64,000 bases of DNA. Origin: Adiantum capillus-veneris. Lineage: Eukaryota; Streptophyta; Polypodiopsida; Polypodiales; Pteridaceae. Position 1 is the stretch's first letter. Every line of letters begins with the position of its first letter. The stretch is from positions 130,600,920 through 130,664,919 of the forward strand of contig CM043964.1 of NCBI GenBank assembly GCA_014529385.2, written 5' to 3'. The position numbers and the translations under genes were made by a program. Below, piece after piece: positions 1-11,745 of this stretch. Below the pieces are notes generated by a model. It made no database searches. It saw only the letters and a program-made list of their open reading frames with translations, and was not told the DNA's origin.

Positions 1-2688
1 AGCATAACAATCTAATGCATAAGATGCATGGCGAGAGCCTGAACGAGTACGACTAGACAAAGGTGCATCCAATTTACTATCACGCAATGTATATGCACCA
101 GCCATTTTGGCCTACCTCTAGCCTGCTCATTTTCAGCCCTTTCCTCATCAAGTACATCATGTACATCTGCATCAGTATAATAGACTGATCTATAACATTT
201 CAAAAACCCCCATAGGTTGTACATTTGCCTCATTGAAATTTACATTCGTATTTCCACCACTGAAAAAAGGAAACAAAGTGTCATAAATGTCTTGTGAGCT
301 TACATTATTGTCCCTAGTACATGACAGCAAGGGCTGAACAGAATCTTCCACAAACACTACATCCCGTGAAACCAGAATACACTTTGTTTGCGGATGATAC
401 AACTTGTAACCTTTGCTTTCAACACTATAACCAACAAAAATACATTTGACAGCCTTCTCATTCAATTTTGTGCGTTGTGTTTGTGGCACCAAAGCATATG
501 CCAAACAGTAAAAAACATGCATGTGCTCAATAGAAGGCTTTCTATCATGCCATGCTTCATATGGAGTAGCTTTCGTAAAACACTTGTTTAGTACATAAGT
601 GGCACACATGTGGCCTCAAGCCAAAAAGAATGCGACAAAGCTTGACTTTTGACCATACATCGTGCCATTTTCGTAAGTGACCTGCTTTTCCTCTCAGCAA
701 TACCATTTTGTTAAGGTGTAGAAGGCACTGTACATTGGTGTTTTATCCCATGACTAGCCAAAAATGCATTAAATTCATGAGACATATACTCCCCCCCTCG
801 ATCGGAACGAAGGGTGCCCATAGTACATTTCGATACATTCTCAGCCATAGCCAGAAATTGTTTGAAGCACATAAAAAGTTCAGACTTCGCTTTAAGTAGA
901 AATACCCATGCATGCTTGGAGTAATCATCAATGAAAGTCATGAAGTAAAGGTAATTGCCCAAGGATGGAGTTTGCATGGGCCCACAAACATCACTATGCA
1001 CAAGCTGCAACCTGCATGTGGCCCTATCTAAACCATCCTTTGGAAACTTCGAACGCTACATCTTACCCAAAATACAGCCGTCACAAACATGTTTGACAAG
1101 TGCTTCAAGAGGTGGCAAAGAAGCAACCATATCAGATTTCTGTAAATGCAGCAAAATGGCAAAATTCAGATGACCAAAATGTGCATGCCAAAATTTTGCA
1201 TCTGAAAGAGCCCTTGAATCTACGATTGCATTTGTAAAATTTTGTCCACACTTGTCATACAAAGTGAGCTTATACAACCCACGACACAAAAGCCTAGATG
1301 CAACAATTTCATCACCAAAACTGAGATCATGAACTGTACATCTGTCATCCACAAATTTGACTACAAGTCCAAGTCTAGCAAGTGCAGATACAAACAAAAG
1401 ATTCTTCTTGATCCCAGGTACATAAAGTGCATCAACAAGTGTGAAAGAACTGCCATTTGCAGCAGTAAGCACAATCTTTCCAACTCCCTGAACCAAATAA
1501 GAGGCATCGTTGGCACACGTGACTGAATTCCCATGAGGGACAAACTCGAGAGAGGTGAACAATTCACGATGTGAGGTAATAAGCTTTGTAGCACCACTGT
1601 CGAAATACCACACATGTGAATCTGCAGCAACTGACATGCATGCATCATGGACAACAGTATTGTAAGTGCACTCTACACTAAAAGCCCATTCTGCATCAAC
1701 ATCAGCATCACAGTCTCCTTTCACAGAAGACTCAACAATGGCTGTATTTGTAGTGGAACCACCCTCTTTCTTCTTAGCCTCTTTGGCCTTCAACTTAGGA
1801 CATTGCTTGATCAAGTGATCATTAGCTTTACAATAATGGCAACACATCTTCTTTTTGCCCTTATCACCAGAATTGCCAAACGAAGTGCTGCCAGGCAGAA
1901 GCATTAGGAACATAATTTTTGCCACTCGCAGCAGAACCATAAGAAGTGGCTTCATTGCTGTTACTACCCTTTCTTTAAGAAGCAATAAAATCATATTCAA
2001 CTGCACGTTGCCTAGTCCTGTTTTTTCTGGAAAGTGACTCTTGCAACAGCAATGTGCATAATGCATCAAACTTGACAACTTCAGGGTTTCCTTGGGTCAA
2101 AAGTCTCCAAGTACTAGGAAAAGTTTGGTAAGAATCTAGTAAGGCATCAAGAACAGTCTGCACAAGGGAACTGTCTGAAATGACTTCACTTGCAGAAATA
2201 AGTTGCTCATTGATATCCTTGACACTAGCAAGGAAAGTGTCCATATCATCTTCCTCATGCATAATCTTCGACTCTAGCTCTTTACGTGGCAAAGCAATTT
2301 TAGCCTCATTGCGACTGGCATAAAGACCAACCAAAATATCCCAAGCATGTATTGAAGATTTTGCTGAACGGATGTGAGGAACAATGGTGCGCTTCACAGA
2401 TAATGCAATCAATGCATGAGCCTATGCATCCTTTACATCCCAACAAGATTGTTCTACCATAGGAAAAACAACTCTAATAGCAGCAATTCTTGCAACAAGA
2501 CCTGCAACATCCTCTACATCGCCTACATCCTCAGAACCAGGATGTATATCAATGCCCTGCATAATATTTTAGATGCCCTTTGACACAAGGACATGTTGCA
2601 TCATGTAAGCCCACATAGGGTAATTGTCCCCATCCAATCTGTCCTCAGCAGCAAACATCTTGAACACATTTGTGTTGTTGGCAACCAT
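1..2688 (-). pseudogene. Copia gag-pol polyprotein, frame-broken and truncated by the window edge
   Basis: The start codon at 2688 matches the gag start of the complete copy. Gag is interrupted after about 38 codons: the tryptophan codon following VLVSKG(I/V) is replaced by a stop near 2569. The frame is lost again near 1975-2080. Recognisable domains in order are the gag core (2412-1975), zinc knuckle CHYCKANDHLIKQC (around 1830), aspartic protease site WYFDSGAT (around 1600), the GAG-pre-integrase HH-CC finger (1220-1060), the integrase catalytic core (1010-711, with the SDRGGEY motif) and the integrase C-terminal region (609-190). There are several stops, so it cannot make a full polyprotein. 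Confidence 0.9.
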
Positions 2689-3033
2689 GGTAAATGTTGC
2701 ACCTGATGTGAAAACTGCCTGAAAAGAGAAGAAATGAAGTGGGAACAGCACGTGCTATATAGCACAAATGGCAAAAGACTGTAAGGCACCTGTTGCAAAA
2801 AATGGCACTGACAAATTTTTGCACAAAATGACAAAATAGCATGTGCAGTATGCCTGTAGTGAAAACGGAGGCGGAAATGAGCCCGAATCAAAAATCTAAG
2901 CGGACTGAGCTCTACGAGTATACCCAAAATTTGAGTCGACTTGTGAACGCTCGCAAAATCTCACTGAAATCGGAGAAAAATGAGCAGGCATGTGTTGGAG
3001 CTGCTGGCGACTAAGCCCGGGAGGACGCAACCT

Positions 3034-3045
3034 GCTCTGATTCCA
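3034..3045 (-). other. tRNA-iMet primer-binding site of left Copia copy
   Basis: On the minus strand this reads TGGAATCAGAGC, two bases inside the LTR edge. It matches the usual plant initiator-Met primer site (TGGTATCAGAGC) at all but one base. Confidence 0.85.
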
Positions 3046-3047
3046 AT

Positions 3048-3274
3048 TGTTGGAATTAGGGTTGCAAGGAAATGCTCACAGCTTGGAGAAGACGAAGGAA
3101 GCTCAATGCACACTATAGAGAGTGTGTTACTTAGTGTGCAATGGAAAGATAGATAGCCCTAGAGTGATGGGCATATATACAATGCATGGAGGAAAAAACC
3201 TCCTAAAGAGGGAAAAAATGCCCCGACGGTCCTAGTGTGTTCACACACATCACTACCACATGTATATGGTAACA
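3048..3274 (-). repeat. 5' LTR of the left Copia copy (227 bp)
   Basis: On the minus strand it begins TGTTACCATATACATG and ends CCAACA. It is the same 227 bp length as both LTRs of the complete copy at 16435-21614, with scattered substitutions. It is the element's 5' LTR because the primer-binding site lies just inside it. Confidence 0.93.
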
Positions 3275-4235
3275 AGAATACATTATGGACCTAGGTTCTT
3301 TTTTGGACTCTTGTTAATGATTTGTTGTATAAACGACGGTTCTGCAAATTTTGTTGGACCAAACTAACATGTAAGCTAGTGTTTTTGGCAATTCTCTGGG
3401 TTTACTTTTGGGCATATTTTTAACTCACTTGACTAGATATGGTTTGCCAGCCTAACTGTTACTAGTGGCTTTATATTTTGTGCTTCAGGAATATGGAAAA
3501 CTTGCTTACCTCTATTGATGCAGGGTTGCTTTGCCTCCTCATACTAACTTTGATCTTTTGCTATTGCTCTTACTAAACCTTGAACTTAAAAAAATTCTTA
3601 TGGCTCGCTCATTATGTGGAGACAGATTATGCTAGGGCTTGGTTATTGCCTTAGAACACTGATACTAAACTGATCTTTTTGACCCTTTTGGGTGCTGGAC
3701 TATAGGTTGAATGGCGTTTATTCCATTGAAAATTCTTATTGTTGGCATTAGTAACTTCTAATAATGTGTGCATTACTTGGGGTGTAGTGGGTTTTTACTA
3801 AAAATATAATGAGAACTTCTCTAATACTATACTTGTATTGGTGGGCTTGCCATGACCTATAAATATGTGTTGGCCTTCTACTTGCTTACTGCATTTATGG
3901 CCTTGGAAAGATTGCTATTCTCTGGCAATGATTTGATTGGGATAATTTTTGAGCTGAGTTAGAAGATCAAGTATCACCTTACTTTTGGTTTTCATCTTGT
4001 TGATGATGGTCATCCTATTAACAAATTGGTTGCCATAACTGGGGGGACTATATCTAGATCCTAGTTACTTTAATAAATATAAAAACAGTCTACTCCAATA
4101 AATTTTTTAGTTCTCTTTGACAGTTTTAGACTGCATTTGCTTGGACATATGCTTGAAACATACATCAAGCCTACTATGCTACCGATCTTGGTTTGTGCTT
4201 GGCCTTGGTATGATTTGTTGAGACCTACTAGCATG
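3275..4235. repeat. Left copy of a ~0.9 kb dispersed direct repeat
   Basis: This stretch is alignable, with indels, to 5800-6632. Shared landmarks are GACCTAGGTT near its start, TAAGCTAGTGTTTTTGGCAA, TGGCTTTATATTTTG, GGGGGACTATATCTAGATCC and CTACTATGCTACCGATCT near its end. Its left end is cut by the Copia insertion, so the true boundary lies outside the window. It has no open frame of interest. It could be one LTR of a non-autonomous element or half of a segmental duplication. Confidence 0.8.
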
Positions 4236-4236
4236 G

Positions 4237-4238
<2 letters not shown>

Positions 4239-4270
<32 letters not shown>
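4239..4270. repeat. (CA)n microsatellite
   Basis: About 16 uninterrupted CA units sit at the right edge of the first 0.9 kb repeat copy. The second copy lacks the array. Confidence 0.95.
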
Positions 4271-4274
<4 letters not shown>

Positions 4275-4337
4275 GTCACTTCATTTTGCTGGGATTACTT
4301 CATCCAGCTACACACACATTTACATTGAGTTGTTGAT

Positions 4338-4523
4338 ACCTTGAGTCTTTATCTTTGCACTTCCCTCAATGGGAGAACCTGGCTTGTGCTATGAATAAAT
4401 GAGCTGATGAATTTAGTATCTTGAGGGATTACCTTGAGTCTTTATCTTTGCACTTCCCTCAATGGGAGATTCTGGCTTGTGCTATGAATAAATGAGCTGA
4501 TGAATTTAGCATCTTCAGGGTGT
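4338..4523. repeat. Tandem duplication, 93 bp unit x2
   Basis: The unit begins ACCTTGAGTCTTTATC at 4338 and again at 4431. The two copies differ at only a few positions (for example GAGAACC against GAGATTC), so the duplication is recent. Confidence 0.92.
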
Positions 4524-5799
4524 TTACCATTTGTCAATACTTAGTCACTTCACTTGATTGAGATTGCTTAATCCGGCCTTCATCTGCTAGAGACATTATT
4601 TGTTTTGAACTCTTTACATTTGTTTGAAACTAAGGAGTTGCTTTATTGTGCTAACTTTCAAACTTTTATAATTGTTGCCCAGACTCCCCCTATATCTCTG
4701 TACCATGACTTGCTTATATTGGAAGGTTTGCCCTCATAATACCTATGTGATTGACTTTATGAGCTTTACCTGGCACTTTTCTTAACCTTGGTGGGATGGC
4801 CCTTTTTAAGGATACAAAACTACTTGGAATGGGAGATATTTTTTGGTCTTATTGTCTCTCTTGCCAAAAGCGAGCTCCATTCACTGCAAATTTTTTGACA
4901 TGCCGCAATCAGTGCTCTCTCTCATCAGGTGGCTCTACTTTGCGTCTCTAGAGATCTCCCTTCCCTCTTGATTTGTTGACATGCTTGACCATCTATTGTA
5001 AGACATGTTGCATGTCTTTATAGCTTGCCTTAGATTTTGTGTCTTGCTTTTACTTGGGTTTGTCCTTGTGAACTTGATGGCTTGCAGGAATATACTTCCC
5101 TTGATATTATAGGGCCTTAGTTTTAGCAGTTCCACAACTATGGTGTCTCAATCACCCCTACTTTTTTCTTTGGAAGTGGAGGCTAGCTTGCATCAACTCC
5201 TGCTACTATTTAGGTAAGGGCTACCTAACCCTCAGTTAGACTTGATTTTTTAAACCTTTTCTATGCAAAAAAAGGGATGAGAGGGCCAGTAATATGATAA
5301 TGAGGACTTGCAATTTTGAATTTGTTGACTGCCAAATTGAGAGAATGTTAGTTTTTCTAACTACAAGAAGGGAAGAGTTACTGAATGTCTGAAGTTCTGA
5401 TGCTTGCTGTGTGATGAAAATGGAGAGCTTCACACAATTATACCATCATGGATTTTGGGGAAGGGCCTTCCGTGAAGGTTTTTTGCTTCATTTCTTGTTT
5501 ATGGTCTGAGTTGGATCATGGATACGTATTGCACACTACCTTTTCCACTTTGCTGGTTTGTTCTACTACCACGGTCAGTTTTGTGACCCATGTCTTTTTT
5601 AGTCTCCTTTCATGATGTGCATTATAACTATGGTTATGTAAAAAACCATCTCATTTAGTTGGATCAATCTAACATGCAAGTTGTTGGTTCTGGCAATTAT
5701 ACACATCAAGTATCATCTAGTGGATTGGTTTGATGGAATTTTCATGTTGTATCTTGGTGGAATTTTCATGTGGCATTTTTTGATTTACTATATTTTTTG
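4524..5799. other. AT-rich spacer, no gene seen
   Basis: The stretch is T-rich on the plus strand, and its frames are short and interrupted. No domain, RNA gene or repeat boundary was recognised. Confidence 0.6.
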
Positions 5800-6632
5800 G
5801 CTCGAGAGTACATCCTCGACCTAGGTTTCTGTCCGATCTCTTGTTAATGATTTGCTATATAACGATGTTTCTGTAAATTTTGTTGGAACAAAGTGATATG
5901 TAAGCTAGTGTTTTTGGCAATTCTCTGGGTATACTTTGGGCATATTTTTAACTCACTTGACTAGTAATTTACCACCTGGACATATGGTTTGCCAACCTGA
6001 CTGCTACTAGTGGCTTTATATTTTGTTCTTCACGAATATGGAAAACTTGCTTACTTAGAAAAATTCTTATGGTTCACTCATTATGTGGAGACCCTGATTA
6101 TGCTAGGGTGTGGTTATTGCCTTAGAACACTGATACTAAATTGAGATTTTTTAAACCCTTGGGGTGTAGTGGGTTTTTATTGAAAATCTAATGAGAACTT
6201 CTCTAATACTAATACTTGTATTGGTGGGCTTGCCATGACCTATAAATATGTGATGGTCTTCTACTTGCTTACTATATTTATGGCCTTGGGAAGATTCGTA
6301 TTCTTTGGCAATGATTTGATTGGGATAATTCACGAGTTGAGTTAGAAGATCAAGTATCACCTTACTTTTGGTTATCATCTTGCTGATGATGGTCATCCTG
6401 CTAACAATTGGTTACCATAACTGGGGGGACTATATCTAGATCCTAGTTACTTTGATAAGTATTAAAAAATAAAAAAATTATGCTCCAATAAATTTTTTAG
6501 CTCTCTTTGACTGTTTTAGACTGTATTTGTTTGGACATATGCTTGAAACATACATCAGGCCTACTATGCTACCGATCTGGTTTGTGCTTGGGCTTGGTAT
6601 GATTTGCTGAGACCTACTAGCACGGTTGACCC
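5800..6632. repeat. Right copy of the ~0.9 kb dispersed direct repeat
   Basis: This is the partner of 3275-4235. It lacks some segments of the left copy, for example the block around 3510-3600. Homology ends near GAGACCTACTAGCA. The left copy then runs into CA repeats, and this copy into unrelated sequence. Confidence 0.8.
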
Positions 6633-7350
6633 TCTAAGGTGGTTACTGGTGTTTATTGAATTTTGTACAATAGTCTCGACTTGATATTTGATGATATGTA
6701 TTGGTTTAGGAACACTCTCTCCATTTGAGTAGTTGTGGGTTGAATTTGGTCTATACATTATGGTTGTAGTTAGAAGATAAAGCTTCTCAAATCACTTTGA
6801 AAGTTTCACATACAAGTTTTGGCTAACTTTTGGACGGTTTCTCATTTTTTATAGTAAAAGGTTACTATAAAAGGTAGATTCTAAGATCATATGGTGCCAT
6901 TTTTGCAGGAATACTAAGGAAGAAAATGTGAACAATACTTGAGATTCGTTGAATACTTTTGAAGTAATATTTAGGGCATTAGCTAGTTCAATAATTTTTA
7001 AGTTTGACATGGATAACAACATATAGGTTCTTTGAAGCATGCAATACATAGCCAAGTCTAACAAATCTGTTGTCTGGACTATATGGATGTAGGTGAGAAT
7101 CCTATCTTGACTTAAAAAGGTTTAGTGTGCTACAATCCGACTCTGAATATCCTTGATGATTCAACCAGGATGACCTCAACAACTCTACTACTTTTGTATA
7201 GAATCATTAGAATGATGCCTCATTCTTATTATGTTGTACAAAAATGAATTTAACACCGAGTCATTTCTGAAAAAATCTTTGTCCAGTTATCTAAAGCCAG
7301 TCGTCTTTTCAACGTTATGTTCTTTTGTATATATGTATCTAGTTTAATAC

Positions 7351-7400
7351 AACAACATACACACACGCGCACGCACACACATACACACACACACACACAC
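7351..7400. repeat. Interrupted (CA)n microsatellite
   Basis: CA-rich array with CG and TA interruptions. It creates a spurious Val/Cys-repeat reading frame on the minus strand. Confidence 0.9.
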
Positions 7401-7604
7401 ATGCAACAAAGAAAATAAAACTTGTGATCAAATAAAATTCTAAAAAACATAATTTTAAAAGAAAATACTGAATAAGATATTTTGAAAGATAATCAACTCA
7501 TATCAAGCTATCATACCACAAGGAATCACTCAATTCATATCAAATGGGATCATTATCTTTAGATAATACATTAAATAAAACACTCATCATTTAGTGAAAA
7601 ACAT

Positions 7605-7629
7605 CCCCCCCCCCCCCCCCCCCCCCCCC
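7605..7629. repeat. Poly-C tract, 25 bases
   Basis: An uninterrupted run of 25 C in AT-rich spacer. Similar C runs occur at 26791 and 35875. The exact length should be treated as approximate. Confidence 0.9.
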
Positions 7630-9009
7630 AAACATAATCCTTCCTTTTGCATCCAACTATCACAATAAATCCTCTTTTCTAAGAAACAAACTAACCATCA
7701 CTTTTTTGATTCACAACAAACTTATCATTAATTACTCAACCCACATCAAAACTCATCATGATTTTGTACTTAGGCCAAAAAATTTACCTCCTTCACATAG
7801 TCCTCCTTTTGTTTAGAAGGTAAAAAGGAACAAAAGTTTTAAATGGTCAATCATCAAGAATCTCATGCAAGGAGGAAGACAACCATTGAGCTATATCAAC
7901 TGACATAAAAACTCATTATGAAGGGTTTCAATGCCCATTATGAAGGGATTCAACAACTAAAATGAAACACAAACCAATTCTAATTGTTAATGCTCCATCA
8001 ATGATAATGATATTAGTAATGCATTTCTTATTCATCACACACTATTTCATATCAAAAGGGAAGGTGTAAGGTTTCCAGTTTACGAAACCTTCAAAACTAT
8101 ACTAAGCTTGAAAAACTTAATGGAAAATACTATTGCAGGACTCCAAACACTATTAATTTTGGTATTTTTGGAATTACAAGCAGAGCTTTACTATGTCTAG
8201 AAATTTTCAGAATCTGATTCCGATAAAAACGGGAACAGTTACGGGACCTGGAAAGTTACCATAGAAATTTAATTAATAACAAAAATTGGATGGGTTCATT
8301 TTAATCATTAGCAAAGACTTCTTTACACTAAGGTTCTAGAGTTAAATAGGAAGTTCAACATTTCATCATGGAAAATCTGCAAAAATCAAACAGACAAAAT
8401 TTTGGAAGGTATGGGGTGAGTGTGGAAGCTGTGGAAACTTGCCAGGGGCAGTGATGGCAAAAAAATGCGCAAATTTCAGCCTGGGGGGTTGCTTGGACTA
8501 GGGGAAAGCTGCCAAAAGCTGCCAGATGCCCAGGAAAAGCTATAAATAGGAACATTCTCTTCATATTTTGTTAGACTCGGAGCCTTGAGAATTTCTCTCT
8601 CATCTAGGGAGAAACACTTCGCAGAAATCATTAGAGTTACGTCTCTAATTGATTAGCCTAATAGGTAATTAACCTAATCCCTCTCAATTAGTAAGGTTAG
8701 ATTAAGATAAATGATTAATTAATCAAAGATTAGGCCTATATAAGCTCTTAAACCTCTTTAAATTAATAAATCTCTGCTGATTATTATAATTAAGCTTAGT
8801 AATACTAAGCTAATTATTTATTCTCTCATATTAGGGTTGGAATTAGCCAATTTAGCCATGAATTAATGGTAAAAATATTAACTAGGATTAGATTAAGTTG
8901 AATTATTTATCAAAGATAAATTAGACAGTTATTAATCTAGGAAAATTATCCTATAATTTTCTGAGAAGTTTTCCTAATTAATTAGATCAAATTACTCTGT
9001 TTTTTTGCA

Positions 9010-9960
9010 AAATTTCATAGGGGAAATTAGTAAATGGAATTCAAATGCTTCCATATAATTATCAGTGGTTAATCAGGTGTTCAATGACCTGTGATAATTA
9101 GGAGAAGTTCAGAAAGTTAATTTAGCTAATTATCTTAGCTAAAATACCCTGTTTTTTGAGAAATTTTAATAGGGGAAATTAGTAAATGGAATTCAAATGC
9201 TTCCATATAATTATCAGCGGTCAATCAGGTGTTGAATAACCCATGATAATTAGAATAAGTTCAGAAAGTCAATTTAGCTAATTATCTTAGATAAAATACC
9301 CTATTTTTTGAGATATTTTAATAGGGGAAATTAGTAAATGGAATTAAAATGCTTTCATATAATTATCAGTGGTTAATCAGGTGTTCAGTAACCCGTGATA
9401 ATTAGGAAAAGTTCGGAAAGATAATTTAGCTAATTATATTAGCTAAAATACCCTATTTTTTGAGAAATTTTAATAGGGGAAATTAGTAAATGGAATTCAA
9501 ATGCTTCCATATAATTATTAGTGGTTAATTAGGTGTTCAGTGACCCGTGATAATTAGGAGAAGTTCAGAAAGTTACTTTAGCTAATTATCTTAGCTAAAA
9601 TACCCTGTTTTTTGAGAAATTTTAATAGGGGAAATTAGTAAATGGAATTCAAATGCTTCCATATAATTATTAGTGGTTAATCAGGTGTTCAACAACCCGT
9701 GATAGTTAGAAGAAGTTCAGAAAGTTACTTTAGCTAATTATCTTAGCTAAAATACCCTATTTTTTGAGAAATTTTAATAGGGGAAATTAGTAAATGGAAT
9801 TCAAATCCTTCCATATAATTATCAGGGGTAAATCAGGTGTTCAAAAACCCGTGATAATTAGGAGAAATCCAGAAAATTAATCTAGCTAATTACTCTAGCT
9901 AAAATACTTTTTTTTGAGAAATTTAAATAGGAGAAATTAGTAAATAGACTTAAATTGAAT
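9010..9960 (+). repeat. LTR-internal tandem array, 152 bp unit (six units plus one diverged)
   Basis: The anchor GGGGAAATTAGTAAATGGAA recurs at 9020, 9172, 9324, 9476, 9628 and 9780, a strict 152 bp period. A diverged form follows at 9930. Each unit carries paired TAGCTAATTA / TTAGCTAA inverted motifs and CCCGTGATAATTAG. It has no coding capacity. It is most likely part of the LTR's U3 or leader region, which is an inference. Confidence 0.95.
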
Positions 9961-10372
9961 TGATATCTTTATCAAAGGTTTATTAGACCTTAAGGAACCT
10001 GTGATAATTATGCTACCACTAGAAAATTAGTTTAACTATATATCCCAGTAAAATTACTACAATTTTTGGGAAAAATAAAAAAGGGAATATAGTAAAGTAA
10101 ATAGAAACCCTTTGATATCAATACCAGAGAAGGAATATACTTTGGGGAATCTATTATAATTATCCTAACCTTAGATAAATAGTTTAGGGACGTACTTTGG
10201 TCAAAAGTAACCAATTTTTGTATATAATGGATAAGAAAAATTAAAAAATAAAATTATATAAATACCAAAGAATTAACCAAGGTCCAAAACCCTTATTTTT
10301 GGGTAACAAGGAAAAATAAATGTTTCACAATAAATCCTCTAATGGATTAAGTCTTTTTATAAGGCTGTCGAA

Positions 10373-10585
10373 ATGGCCCCCAAGAGAACCAGGGGAAACC
10401 CTTTGACGGAAGATGAAGATGCTAGTAACAAACGCAACAAAGCAACTAACGACCATGAAGCAGGGCCTAGCCATAGGCCAATAGAGGAGAGTTTACGGGC
10501 ACCTGCCCCACAGCAGATGGATGACCAGTCCCAGGTGGTTTTCAATTATGCCATTAATAAGCTTTTAGATTTCATTTTAAGTTAA
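10373..10585 (+). CDS. Small reading frame inside the 5' LTR (70 aa), unknown
   Basis: The start context is AAATGG. The product is hydrophilic, begins MAPKRTRGNPLTEDEDAS and is rich in charged residues, with a Pro/Gln-containing middle. The same frame is intact in the 3' LTR (23923-24135) with only a Lys/Glu and an Ile/Thr change, but the two LTRs of one insertion are expected to be alike, so this is weak evidence of selection. The basic start resembles the N-termini of some Gypsy gag proteins. I do not recognise a domain. Confidence 0.35.
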   Translation: MAPKRTRGNPLTEDEDASNKRNKATNDHEAGPSHRPIEESLRAPAPQQMDDQSQVVFNYAINKLLDFILS

Positions 10586-11644
10586 GCACAGCATACGAAG
10601 GGTTAGGAAGGAAAACACTGGCTGAAAAAGGAAGGTAACTTCCACGAAACCCACGATCAATGATTGTTATTAGGAAAGAAATGATTGGGTTATTACTGGT
10701 TGAAATAGGAAGGAAATGTTTGACCATCCTTAAGACAGCTTGTCTCAAGACACGTCTGATTCCTTGGAAAAAATTTTACTCCAGGTAATGAGTAACGATG
10801 GAGATACCATCATGGAGGAGTCGGTTACCTCTGCACGTGTGGAGTCTTTACCCCGTGCTTGTTTATGTTTATGGATAGTACTTTTAAGTTTATCCTAGAG
10901 ATACCGCCCGGTTGTATGGGCAACTGGTTTTGGCGTATGGGCGCCCGGACTTTGGGTGAAGACTTTTTCCACCCCGGTTATATAAATAAGGAATGGGTGC
11001 CGTTTTTCACCCTTGTATAGGTGGTCTTGAGACAAGTTAGTACTGGTCAGTGATACCTTAAAATGACAGTACCTTGTCTTAAGTTTAAAGATGTCTGTTT
11101 TCTGAAAGAATGTCTTCAATGCTGTTTTAAAAGGTTGCTTTAAGGAAATGCAGTTGAAAAATTAAAAAGGAATCATTATTTAAATTGTGGAAAGAATGTG
11201 GTAGTAATTAAACAACAATAAAATCATGTGTGAGTGCGGGGTGGTAAGTGGGGATTGACTAAGGTTGTCAATCATGGACGGGTGGACTTGATTAGTCAGG
11301 TAGCTATCCATTCCCGCGCACTAAAACGTTTAGAAACCTCACTTGGACGAGGGATCCACCAGCGGCTGTGCCCTCACATATGTTAGAGGGAAAAAAGCGT
11401 TGGCTAAGGAAACCTTAATCTAAAGGATGAAGATTTAGGGCTGGATTTTTTTTTTAAAGGATTCCGTTTCCACTGCGAGACAGGACTAGGTCTCTTCTAG
11501 GGCTATAAACCTAAACCATTGCCAATGGTAAGGGTGAATTCCCTAGAATTTTTCTTGTTTAAAGGCTTTGACTTTAGTAGGCATAGAGACCTGTCAAAGG
11601 TTCCATCCCGCTTTTGGTGTCGGCGGGATTGGAGCCGTTACAAG

Positions 11645-11656
11645 TGGTATCAGAGC
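11645..11656 (+). other. tRNA-iMet primer-binding site of the chromovirus
   Basis: TGGTATCAGAGC lies two bases downstream of the 5' LTR end, a perfect plant initiator-Met type primer site. Confidence 0.95.
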
Positions 11657-11745
11657 ATGGTTTAATAAGGTCCTGACCTTAGAAGGGTAAAAGTTGGGAA
11701 ATAGGCATAAGTTGTATTGCATTTTTAATTATAGTATATTGTGAA

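Larger units (their letters stand above)
1..3274 (-). mobile_element. Ty1/Copia LTR retrotransposon, minus strand, cut by the left window edge
   Basis: Read on the minus strand, the order is LTR (3274-3048), primer-binding site (3045-3034), gag, CCHC zinc knuckle, protease, GAG-pre-integrase and integrase. The coding part runs off the window at base 1, in the linker between integrase and reverse transcriptase. The order protease, integrase, then reverse transcriptase is diagnostic of Copia. It belongs to the same family as the complete element at 16435-21614, being alignable along its whole length, but is more decayed. The primer site TGGAATCAGAGC is one base from the plant initiator-tRNA-Met type. 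The base following the LTR is the start of AGAAT, a presumed target-site duplication whose partner is outside the window. Confidence 0.93.
8065..11642 (+). repeat. 5' LTR of the giant-LTR chromovirus (3578 bp)
   Basis: It begins TGTAAGGTTTCC and ends GAGCCGTTACA, directly followed by the primer-binding site. It is 351 bp longer than the 3' LTR, and the difference lies almost wholly in the internal tandem array at 9010-9960. In the last ~1.27 kb I counted about a dozen substitutions against the 3' LTR, which suggests a fairly recent insertion. A TATAAATA-type element occurs near 8543, upstream of CATATTTTG, but the transcription start is not established. Confidence 0.95.

Noticed and set aside
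7250-7450. Cys/Val-rich reading frame
   Set aside because: Produced by the CA repeat array at 7351-7400.
7605-7629. Poly-C tracts as regulatory elements or assembly gap markers
   Set aside because: They recur at 26791 and 35875 in spacer or LTR DNA and have no other signal. Simple homopolymers with uncertain length are the sober reading.
9010-9960. CRISPR-like array
   Set aside because: The 152 bp units are near-identical along their whole length with no unique spacers, lie inside an LTR, and the genome is a plant's.
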